Below the pieces are notes generated by a model, which did no database searches, was not told the DNA's origin, and was given only the letters and a program-made list of their open reading frames with translations. From Chloroflexia bacterium (GTDB taxonomy: Bacteria > Chloroflexota > Chloroflexia > Thermomicrobiales > UBA6265): DNA of 10,482 nt. How positions within the stretch are numbered: position 1 is the stretch's first letter; the number at the start of each line of letters is the position of its first letter. The stretch covers positions 1 to 10,482 of the forward strand of contig JACCVC010000068.1 in NCBI GenBank assembly GCA_013698305.1. The letters run 5' to 3'. A program made the translations under genes and the position numbers. Below, in pieces: positions 1 to 5,337 of the stretch.

Positions 1-2
1 CA

Positions 3-542
3 ACCGATCGCCCGTCGCAACGCGGAAAACGACCGGACCTCGCCACGATCGAGCGCGTCGATGCCGACGACGAGCGGATCGCCAAACAGGCGGTGCGCGA
101 CCTGCTCGACCGGATGGGAATCCAGGCAGACGTGATGGCGGTGGACAACCCGTCGACGGTGCCGCTGGATGGCGAGGACCCGCCCACGATCTTCATCGAC
201 ATCATCGGCTCGGACCTCGGCATGCTGATCGGACGGCGAGGCGAGCACCTGTCGCACATCCAGTACCTGGTCAACCTGCTGGTCAACCGCAAGCTCAGCA
301 CCTGGTCGCGGGTGATCCTCGATGTCGAAGGGTATCGATCCCGCCGCGAGGAAGCGCTGGTGGGGCTGGCGGAGCGGGTGGCGCGGCAGGTTGCTCACAG
401 CAAGCGTCCGATGGAGCTGGAGCCGATGCCGCCCAACGAGCGGAGGGTGATCCACCTCACGTTGCGCTCGCACCCCGAGGTCGAGACCCAAAGCAGCGGC
501 GAGGGCAATCAGCGGCACATCACCATTCAGCCGCGCGGGTAG
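3..542 (+). CDS. khpB: KhpB/Jag RNA-binding protein, 3' part (5' end outside window)
   Basis: This is the C-terminal part of KhpB (also called Jag, SpoIIIJ-associated or EloR), a cytoplasmic KH-R3H single-stranded RNA-binding protein linked to cell elongation in Gram-positives. The frame is open from base 3 to the TAG at 540-542, so the start lies upstream; the GTG at 93 is only internal. The KH domain shows the GxxG loop as GRRG (231-242) after the typical IGSDLGMLIG lead-in. It is followed by an R3H-type segment with Arg at 441 and His at 453 (RxxxH), then a short Ser/Gly/Gln tail ending in an ITIQPRG-like strand. The Jag_N domain would be in the missing part. Family knowledge places this gene between yidC and mnmE; mnmE is indeed in this window but about 4.8 kb downstream. 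The identification is strong, but full length cannot be judged. Confidence 0.93.
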   Translation, partial: TDRPSQRGKRPDLATIERVDADDERIAKQAVRDLLDRMGIQADVMAVDNPSTVPLDGEDPPTIFIDIIGSDLGMLIGRRGEHLSHIQYLVNLLVNRKLSTWSRVILDVEGYRSRREEALVGLAERVARQVAHSKRPMELEPMPPNERRVIHLTLRSHPEVETQSSGEGNQRHITIQPRG

Positions 543-580
543 CCAGGTTCCTTTCCAGCCCAGGCTATCGAAACAAAACC

Positions 581-757
581 CGTCATTCTGAGCGGAGCGA
601 AGACCCCCCGCGCGCAGCGTAGCGATAGCGCACGACAGGGAAGCTGGCGCAGAATCAGGGATATGGGGCGCCAGCCAGCACATACGGTTGGGGATTCGGC
701 TTCGCCGGGAGATTCTTCAATTCGGGCAGACACGGGGTCTGCCCCTACGGAATGACG
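581..757. repeat. Dispersed repeat element with terminal inverted repeats
   Basis: This element fills most of the 247-base gap between khpB and the PfkB-family kinase. Its left end CGTCATTCTG (581-590) and right end CGGAATGACG (748-757) are inverted repeats matching at 9 of 10 positions. Inside are a perfect 8-bp inverted repeat, GCTGGCGC (643-650) with GCGCCAGC (668-675), and the hairpin described at 723-748. The left end continues into GAGCGGAGCGAAGA, a wording I know from dispersed intergenic repeats in Chloroflexota and related GC-rich genomes. There is no plausible coding sequence within it. It is most likely a non-autonomous, miniature-type repeat. Whether transposition or another mechanism spreads it cannot be told from one copy. 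Confidence 0.6.
723..748. repeat. Hairpin repeat, copy 1 (GGGCAGAC / GTCTGCCC)
   Basis: A perfect 8-bp stem is formed by GGGCAGAC (724-731) and GTCTGCCC (737-744) around a 5-base loop, followed by CTAC (745-748). A second, diverged member occurs at 4228-4254 with the same ACA loop start and the same CCTAC end. The stem could form in RNA and act as a weak bidirectional terminator, but there is no T-tract. It is treated as a dispersed repeat module, here nested near the right end of the larger element at 581-757. Confidence 0.65.
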
Positions 758-789
758 TCACTTCCCATTGAAGGACGGAGCAACCCGCC

Positions 790-1749
790 ATGTCAGACCA
801 GCAAGCCCCGGCGACAAAAAATGAGCGCCGCCCGTTCCGGCAGGGTGGGAAACACTCCGGCGTGCAGCGCATGCGTACCCCCGACTACCTGGTGATCGGC
901 CACATCTGCGCCGATCTGCAACCGGACGGATCTGTCGTGCTGGGGGGTACGGCGCTGTACTCCGCGTTGACCGCCGCCAGGCTCGGCGCGAGGACGGCGG
1001 TCCTGACACGGGGCGTGTTCGGTCGCGAGGTAGCCGGAATGACGATCCCCGCGCTGGAGCCCTATCTCAACGAGGTCAGCATCATCGTCCAGGACGCCGA
1101 GATGCCGACCACCTTCATCAACGAGTACCGGGCCGATCGACGGATTCAGACCATGCCGCACTGGGCCGGGCGGATCGATGTCAACGGCCTGCCGCCCCAT
1201 TGGCGCAACGCCAAGATCGTCCACCTTGGCCCGATCGCCGACGAGATCGACCCGCGCGCCAGCACCGGCCTGACGACGCAGTTCCTCGGGGCGACCCCGC
1301 AGGGCTGGATGCGATCGTGGCCACGTGGTAGCGGGGGACGGGTCAATCACATACCGCTGAAGCTGCCAGGGAACCTCTCCGACCGGCTGGACAGCGTGAT
1401 CGTGAGCGACGAGGAAATCGCCTATACGCGCGAAGTCGTCAACCGGGTGGGAGCTCGGCGGCTGGCCGCGATCACCCGCGGCGAGAACGGCGCGCAGATC
1501 ATTGCGGGCGGAGAAAAGCTGGACTTGCCGGGGTATCGGGTGGATGTGCAGGACCTCACCGGAGCCGGCGACGTGTTTGCCGCCGCATTCTTCCTGCAAG
1601 CCTCCGACCGAACGATATCCGCGCGGAAGGCTGGAGAGTACGCCAATGCCGTTGCCGCGCTCAGCATCGGCAAGGTGGGGCCATTCGGCGTGCCAAACCG
1701 CAAGCAGGTGAAAGAACTGCTCGATACCGGACGCCTGTCGTCAACCTGA
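790..1749 (+). CDS. PfkB-family carbohydrate or nucleoside kinase
   Basis: This is a 319-residue ribokinase-like sugar or nucleoside kinase that would transfer phosphate from ATP to a hydroxymethyl group; the substrate is unknown. The N-terminal strand YLVIGHICAD starts near residue 33. It is followed by the substrate-side Gly-Gly motif GGTALYSAL and the LGARTAVLTRG segment. The C-terminal PfkB signature DLTGAGDVFAAAF carries the catalytic base Asp261 and the anion hole GAGD (258-261). The ATG at 790 has AAGGACGGAG directly upstream, with GGAG at 777-780 and nine bases of spacing. An in-frame ATG at 871 would remove a basic 27-residue leader but lacks a ribosome site. The mid-region TPQGWMRSW is common in uncharacterised relatives. 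The last codons and stop fall inside the 43-bp direct repeat shared with the end of the facing receiver gene. Confidence 0.88.
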   Translation: MSDQQAPATKNERRPFRQGGKHSGVQRMRTPDYLVIGHICADLQPDGSVVLGGTALYSALTAARLGARTAVLTRGVFGREVAGMTIPALEPYLNEVSIIVQDAEMPTTFINEYRADRRIQTMPHWAGRIDVNGLPPHWRNAKIVHLGPIADEIDPRASTGLTTQFLGATPQGWMRSWPRGSGGRVNHIPLKLPGNLSDRLDSVIVSDEEIAYTREVVNRVGARRLAAITRGENGAQIIAGGEKLDLPGYRVDVQDLTGAGDVFAAAFFLQASDRTISARKAGEYANAVAALSIGKVGPFGVPNRKQVKELLDTGRLSST

Positions 1750-1848
1750 TCCGTTGAGGTTGTGCGTGATCAGGCGGTAGCCTCGCACCTTGTGTACGAG
1801 GGGCTCGCCTGTCTTCAACCTGACCCGTTGAGATTGTGTGTGATCAGG
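1732..1848. repeat. 43-bp imperfect direct repeat between convergent genes
   Basis: Copies at 1732-1774 and 1806-1848 match at 39 of 43 positions with an offset of 74 bases. Copy 2 contains the last ten codons and the TGA of the receiver gene on the - strand. Copy 1 encodes the same ten residues plus TGA, and its three differences within that coding stretch (1750, 1759, 1765) all fall at wobble positions and are silent. Copy 1 also contains the end of the kinase gene. It holds a perfect 7-bp inverted repeat, CCTGATC (1745-1751) with GATCAGG (1768-1774), which could form a hairpin between the convergent genes. It looks like the surviving tail of a second receiver gene. Confidence 0.75.
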
Positions 1849-2177
1849 TCGAGCAGCTTGTCCAGGTCAAACGGTTTGGCGATGAACGACACATCCCGGC
1901 GCCGTGGCGTCACCGCGGCGCTCATGAGGATGACCGGGACGCCATCGCTCCCGTTCTCCAACTCCCGGACCAGGCCATACCCATCGAGATGTGGCATCAT
2001 CACGTCGGCGATGACGAGGTCGGGATGCGTTTGCCGGATGATGCGAAGCGCGATCGCGCCATCATACGCCCGTTCGACGTTGAACCCCTGATCTTCCAGA
2101 AAGTCGGCAAGCAGGTCAACAATGGCTGGCTCATCGTCGGCAATCAGCACGGTGGGATGTTCTGAAGGATGTTGCAT
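1815..2177 (-). CDS. Stand-alone CheY/Spo0F-like receiver protein
   Basis: This 120-residue single-domain response regulator would be phosphorylated on an Asp by a partner histidine kinase and act through protein contacts, since no output domain follows. All key receiver residues are present: the acidic pair Asp14-Asp15 (VLIADDEP), the phospho-acceptor Asp58 (VIADVMMPHLDG), Ser86 in the Thr/Ser position (VILMSA) and Lys101 with the cis-proline (AKPFD). The ATG at 2177 is chosen because receiver domains normally start a few residues before the first strand. The frame stays open further upstream to 2888, but that stretch runs antisense through the hydrolase gene. No clear Shine-Dalgarno is seen. 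No histidine kinase is in the window, so the partner is unknown. The gene is divergent from the hydrolase and convergent with the kinase. Confidence 0.88.
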   Translation of the reverse strand: MQHPSEHPTVLIADDEPAIVDLLADFLEDQGFNVERAYDGAIALRIIRQTHPDLVIADVMMPHLDGYGLVRELENGSDGVPVILMSAAVTPRRRDVSFIAKPFDLDKLLDLITHNLNGSG

Positions 2178-2405
2178 AGTCGCCAAACGTGTGATAGCTC
2201 CACTACCGGACATGGGCGATGGTGCGTATGAATGTGTTCCGGTAGCGCCGCTTGTGGCCCATAGTGATCTCATCGTTCCGTTCATTCCCGAATTCGTTCT
2301 GCAAGTTTCATGCCTGGACGGAAGACCCGCACGACCATGTTGACGCTCTTCGCAACTATTGGTCCACCAATGATCCGACCTGCAAGGTTGAAAGGAATCT
2401 TCGCT
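2178..2405. promoter_or_regulatory. Divergent intergenic region with 8-bp inverted repeat
   Basis: This 228-base gap between the receiver gene and the hydrolase gene should hold promoters for both. A perfect inverted repeat, CTACCGGA (2203-2210) with TCCGGTAG (2238-2245), lies 26 bases upstream of the receiver start with a 27-base gap between arms. It could be an operator or an RNA stem. A TTGACG at 2340-2345 resembles a -35 box, but no good -10 box stands at the right distance. The region is visibly richer in A/T than the genes around it. Confidence 0.4.
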
Positions 2406-3053
2406 TTGGCATCCAAGCTCGATATTCATCAGATTCCAGCCGGCCCACTGGAAACCAACGCATTTCTGGTAGTCGTTGCGGACACGAAACAGGCGCTGCT
2501 GATCGACGCGCCACCCGAAAGTCATGACGCGGTTATGACGATAGTACGAGACCACGACGTGACCGTCGATACGATTATTCTGACGCACACACATTGGGAC
2601 CACATCGTCGACACGAACGCCTTTCGCGTCTCGTTGCGCGCCCCGGTGCATGCGCACTCGAAGGCCGACGCGCGGCTGGCGCGTCCCGGCAGCGCCGTGA
2701 TGGATCTGCCGTACACCATTGAACCGATCACGTCGGACGGTCACCTCGATGATGGTGACGAGGTAGCGGTCGGCGAGCAAACCTTCGCGGTGATGCACTT
2801 GCCGGGACACGATCCGTCGCACATCGTCCTCTACAATGTGGAGGCGAAGGTGCTGCTCGGCGGCGATGTGCTGTTCCCCGGTGGGCATGGCCGGACCGAT
2901 GTTCCCGGCGCTGACCAGGACACCATGCTGCAGAGCCTCGCCCGGCTGCTGGAGCTACCGGATGACGTCACGGTGTATCCGGGGCACGGGCAGCCCACGA
3001 CGATCGGCGCCGAGCGCGGCTGGATGACCGAGATGACGGCATCGGTCCGGTAG
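2406..3053 (+). CDS. Metallo-beta-lactamase-fold hydrolase (glyoxalase II-like)
   Basis: This is a soluble 215-residue MBL-fold metallohydrolase of the short, glyoxalase II-like type. It probably cleaves a thioester or similar ester, but the substrate is unknown. The N-terminus IHQIPAGPLETNAFLV is typical of the group. Metal ligands are visible as the HxHxDH motif THTHWDH (His61, His63, Asp65, His66), then LPGH, the bridging Asp in GGDVLF and the last His in YPGHG. The TTG at 2406 is preferred because AAAGGA (2391-2396) lies nine bases ahead and the protein then begins at the usual place. ATG codons at 2310, 2337 and 2370 are in frame but lack ribosome sites and would add 12-32 residues unlike the family. 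Only 34 bases separate it from the DinB-like gene, so the two are probably co-transcribed. Confidence 0.87.
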   Translation: MASKLDIHQIPAGPLETNAFLVVVADTKQALLIDAPPESHDAVMTIVRDHDVTVDTIILTHTHWDHIVDTNAFRVSLRAPVHAHSKADARLARPGSAVMDLPYTIEPITSDGHLDDGDEVAVGEQTFAVMHLPGHDPSHIVLYNVEAKVLLGGDVLFPGGHGRTDVPGADQDTMLQSLARLLELPDDVTVYPGHGQPTTIGAERGWMTEMTASVR

Positions 3054-3087
3054 CACTCGTAGAGACGGACTCCATAGGAGCACACCA

Positions 3088-3573
3088 ATGACCCCAACCG
3101 GCGCGGCAATCGAACGCTCGATCCGCAATCACGTTGATGAGCTGCTGGAGACGCTGCGGGACGTACCGCGGGATGTGCTTGACCGCTGGAAGCCGGCGGC
3201 GGCGATCCGGGGCGGTCACGCGATCAACACGTTCGCCGCGCTGGCGGTGCACACCGTCTCGGCGGCCGAGTTCCACGCGCTGCACATGGTCGGGCGCCAG
3301 CCGAGTGATCGTGTTCGCGACGATGAGTTCGGGGCGACCACGACCTATGCCGAAATCGAAACGCGCTTCAACACCTTTCTCGACGGGCTGCATGCGCTGC
3401 TGGATGACATGACCGAGGACGACTTCGGTGGCGAGCCGCTGCCCGATCGACCGGACCTGGACTGGACCAACGCCGACTGGCTGATGCACACCATCGACCA
3501 CATCGCGCTGCACACCGGCCATCTCCAGGTCCAGCGGCAACTGTGGGAATATGAATTCCAGCAGCCACAATGA
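3088..3573 (+). CDS. DinB-superfamily protein
   Basis: This 161-residue protein has the pattern of the DinB/YfiT superfamily of four-helix-bundle metal-binding proteins. Some members are thiol transferases, but most are uncharacterised. Candidate metal ligands are His55 in the second helix and the HxxxH pair His138 and His142 in the last helix (DHIALHTGHLQ). The spacing and the position near the C-terminus fit the family. The start is well supported by AGGAG at 3076-3080, seven bases before the ATG. The gene follows the MBL-fold hydrolase by 34 bases, and its stop overlaps the start of the next gene as ATGA (3570-3573), so the three probably form one transcript. The metabolic role cannot be deduced. 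Confidence 0.8.
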   Translation: MTPTGAAIERSIRNHVDELLETLRDVPRDVLDRWKPAAAIRGGHAINTFAALAVHTVSAAEFHALHMVGRQPSDRVRDDEFGATTTYAEIETRFNTFLDGLHALLDDMTEDDFGGEPLPDRPDLDWTNADWLMHTIDHIALHTGHLQVQRQLWEYEFQQPQ

Positions 3574-4166
3574 CGATGTTGCCGGTTACTGGCAAACGGA
3601 TTCTGCTGCGCGATATGATCCTGGATGACCTGCCCGCCTGGGAACAGTGGACGATGCCGGGCAACGCCTGGCACGAACTGGACGGACCGTACTATCCGAA
3701 GCCATCTCCTGATGACGTCAAGAAGATGGTGACCGGTGCACAAGCACGTATCGAAACCGGGGAGTGGCCGGAACCTCGGCGACGGTTGGTAATCGCCGAT
3801 GTGGACACCGACGGCCTGCTGGGCCTCGTCACTGCGGCGTGGGAGAGCGAGGAGACCAACTGGCTGTTGATCGGCATCGTGGTGTTCGATCCGGAGCACT
3901 GGGGCAGGGGATACGGCTACGAGGCGTTGGGACTGTGGTGTGACTATCTGCTCGCCGCCTTGCCGGAACTGGCGCGGCTGGATCTGCGGACATGGTCGGG
4001 CAATCACGGCATGATGGCGCTGGCAAGAAAGCTCGGCTTCACCGAGGAGGCACGGTTCCGGAAGGCGCGCATCGTCAACGGCGAGTATTTCGACGGCATG
4101 GGCTACGGCATCCTGCGAAAGGAGTGGGATGCCCGGTATCCGGATGGCTTCGCCGCTAGTTTGTAA
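3570..4166 (+). CDS. GNAT-family N-acetyltransferase (RimJ/RimL type)
   Basis: This 198-residue GNAT protein would transfer acetyl from acetyl-CoA to an unknown amine. The opening GKRILLRDMILDDLPAWEQW is the usual first strand and helix of the RimJ/RimL-like subfamily. The acetyl-CoA pyrophosphate loop is seen as GRGYGYEAL (Arg113-Gly-Tyr-Gly116) after the strand IGIVVFDPEHW, and the NxxMxxLxxKLGF motif follows. The ATG at 3570 overlaps the previous stop as ATGA, indicating translational coupling to the DinB-like gene; a second in-frame ATG at 3576 is possible. The end of the gene is followed by a short inverted repeat and then by converging genes. Confidence 0.87.
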   Translation: MTMLPVTGKRILLRDMILDDLPAWEQWTMPGNAWHELDGPYYPKPSPDDVKKMVTGAQARIETGEWPEPRRRLVIADVDTDGLLGLVTAAWESEETNWLLIGIVVFDPEHWGRGYGYEALGLWCDYLLAALPELARLDLRTWSGNHGMMALARKLGFTEEARFRKARIVNGEYFDGMGYGILRKEWDARYPDGFAASL

Positions 4167-4190
4167 ACCTGGGTCACCGTGCCGAGGTTT
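4165..4190 (+). terminator. Possible weak stem-loop after the GNAT gene
   Basis: AAACCT (4165-4170) and AGGTTT (4185-4190) form a 6-bp inverted repeat that starts in the TAA stop of the acetyltransferase gene. The loop is 14 bases and there is no following T-tract, so a terminator role is only a suggestion. Confidence 0.25.
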
Positions 4191-4227
4191 GTCGTATGGT
4201 CGAGCACAGCGGACCACACACAACGAA

Positions 4228-4254
4228 CGGGCGGACACAAAGTCCGCACCCTAC
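4228..4254. repeat. Hairpin repeat, copy 2 (GCGGAC / GTCCGC)
   Basis: A 6-bp stem, GCGGAC (4231-4236) with GTCCGC (4242-4247), surrounds loop ACAAA and is flanked by CGG before and ACCCTAC after. It aligns with copy 1 at 723-748: same leading CGGGC, same GAC/GTC stem top, same ACA loop start and same CCTAC end. The CTA at 4251-4253 is also the TAG stop of the 73-residue gene on the - strand, so the repeat end supplies that stop. It lies between convergent genes and may also act as a terminator. Confidence 0.6.
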
Positions 4255-4472
4255 AGATGAGATGGCGCGCGCCTGATCTCCATCACGGTCTTGAGCAGGT
4301 AGGTGATGACGATGCGATCGCCGACTTCAAGATCGCCATCCCACGATTCTTCCGGCAACTGCGCCTGGATGATCGTCCCCGGATCGTCAGCGTGGCTGAA
4401 GAACAACCGCGCATAGGGACCGCCGTGAATCGTGTAGCGCTGCATGCCTTCGAGGGTGCCTTCAACCGTCAT
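4251..4472 (-). CDS. Small hypothetical protein, 73 residues
   Basis: I do not recognise a named family. The 73-residue product has no signal peptide or membrane helix. It reads as mostly beta strand: short stretches such as RYTIHGG, YARLFFSH and TIIQAQLP, then EVGDRIVITYLLKTVMEIR, whose GD-centred strand pair is reminiscent of small OB- or SH3-like barrels. The ATG at 4470-4472 overlaps the TGA of the upstream zinc-ribbon gene (ATGA), so it is probably translated by coupling and works with, or is at least co-expressed with, that membrane protein. The TAG stop lies inside hairpin repeat copy 2, so the C-terminal residues may have been reset by the repeat insertion. Codon use agrees with the neighbours, which supports a real gene. 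Confidence 0.6.
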   Translation of the reverse strand: MTVEGTLEGMQRYTIHGGPYARLFFSHADDPGTIIQAQLPEESWDGDLEVGDRIVITYLLKTVMEIRRAPSHL

Positions 4473-5158
4473 GCCACGATCTCCGCCCCGTCGTCCTCGT
4501 CCTCTTCGGCGAGGCGGTCGTCGCGGCTGCGGGCATAGAGATACACCCCGATCGTCAGCAACACGAACGGCCCCAGCCCGAAACAGAACACCAGCAGGAT
4601 TGTCCCCTGATCGTAGGTGTCCGACGTCGCCAGCAGCACCAGCATCAGCACGCCGATCACGACCAGCAACACCAGCGAGCCCAGCGCCGCCGTCGACGAG
4701 ATGCAGCCGGTCGCGTTGGTGTTGATGTCGGGCACGGGACGGGAGCGACGGGGCAGAATCGGAGGCGTTCCAGACACCGAGAGCCCGGACGCGACTGCCA
4801 TCGCCTCGACCTCCTTGAGCCGGATGTACCCCAGGCGACCGTAGGGCAGCCGTACCCGCGCGAAATCCTCGGGCGCGTCGGCTTCCTCGACGAGCTCCAG
4901 CTCAGTGCCCGAAGCGACTATCTCGATCAGCCGTGAGGCAGAATCCGGGCGCTCATAGACGCGCAGCCCTTCGGTGGCGTGGAAGGCATCGACCAGGGTC
5001 GTGCCGCAGGCCGCGCAATAATAGCGACCGGCGGGATTGAGCGCGCCGCACATGCCGCAAAAGATCAACCCTTCGCCGGGCCGACCATCTCCGTCGAACC
5101 CATCGCCATCGCCCCGTTGCCGGTCGGCTGGATTGTCTGATCCGGAGTCGCTTGTCAC
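4469..5158 (-). CDS. Zinc-ribbon / SH3-like / two-helix membrane protein
   Basis: This 229-residue protein has a modular build. Residues 1-30 are Asp/Gly-rich and disordered. A zinc ribbon with C34xxC37 and C48xxC51 (CGMCG and CAACG) follows. Residues 64-117 resemble a bacterial SH3 domain, opening GLRVYERPDSAS and ending GRLGYIRLKEVE. After a Pro/Arg linker come two hydrophobic helices, about 154-177 and 186-208, and an acidic tail. It would be an inner-membrane protein with the ribbon probably cytoplasmic, perhaps a sensor or scaffold; no enzyme motif is seen. The start is GTG at 5158: an in-frame TGA lies shortly upstream, and AGAGAGG precedes the GTG by nine bases. It overlaps the next gene as ATGA and is divergent from mnmE. 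Confidence 0.78.
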   Translation of the reverse strand: MTSDSGSDNPADRQRGDGDGFDGDGRPGEGLIFCGMCGALNPAGRYYCAACGTTLVDAFHATEGLRVYERPDSASRLIEIVASGTELELVEEADAPEDFARVRLPYGRLGYIRLKEVEAMAVASGLSVSGTPPILPRRSRPVPDINTNATGCISSTAALGSLVLLVVIGVLMLVLLATSDTYDQGTILLVFCFGLGPFVLLTIGVYLYARSRDDRLAEEDEDDGAEIVA

Positions 5159-5337
5159 GGGCGCGGGCCTCTCTGATGGCGGATCGGTCGATCACTCCGT
5201 CAAGGATAGCCAATTCGCCACATTCCGCCGACCCGATGCCGACGCCCGATCACAAACCAACCGGTGCAGTCGATCTGCTATCTTCGCGATGACGCCATCA
5301 CATCAGCGTCCCGACCTCACCCGTTTCAGGAGCATCA
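5159..5337. promoter_or_regulatory. Divergent region between zinc-ribbon gene and mnmE
   Basis: This 179-base gap must hold two divergent promoters. On the + strand, TGCTATCTT gives an extended -10 box (TATCTT at 5279-5284) about 54 bases before the mnmE ATG, though no convincing -35 box stands ahead. On the - strand, TATCCT (complement of 5203-5208) with a TG upstream is a similar candidate for the zinc-ribbon gene. The mnmE ribosome site is AGGAG at 5328-5332, five bases before the ATG. No riboswitch or RNA gene was recognised. Confidence 0.35.

Noticed and set aside
93..95. GTG as the true start of khpB
   Set aside because: The frame is open to the window edge, and the upstream residues (ERIAKQAVRDLLDRMG) read as the normal linker before the KH domain.
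527..733. 68-codon open frame on the - strand in the khpB-kinase gap
   Set aside because: It lies almost wholly in the repeat element and reads as repeat translation with no conserved protein features.
1264..1380. Possible frameshift or insertion in the middle of the PfkB-family kinase
   Set aside because: The TPQGWMRSW stretch looked odd, but I recall similar segments in uncharacterised kinases of this type, and both flanking motifs stay in frame.
793..1599. 268-codon open frame on the - strand across the kinase gene
   Set aside because: It is antisense to a gene with clear PfkB motifs, and its translation has no recognisable fold. Such shadow frames are usual in GC-rich DNA.
2178..2888. 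Longer version of the receiver protein extending to about 357 residues
   Set aside because: The extension runs antisense through the well-supported hydrolase gene and has no domain. The receiver fold is complete from the ATG at 2177.
3345..4238. 297-codon open frame on the - strand across the DinB-like and GNAT genes
   Set aside because: It is a shadow of two genes that have family motifs and ribosome sites. No domain is visible in its translation.
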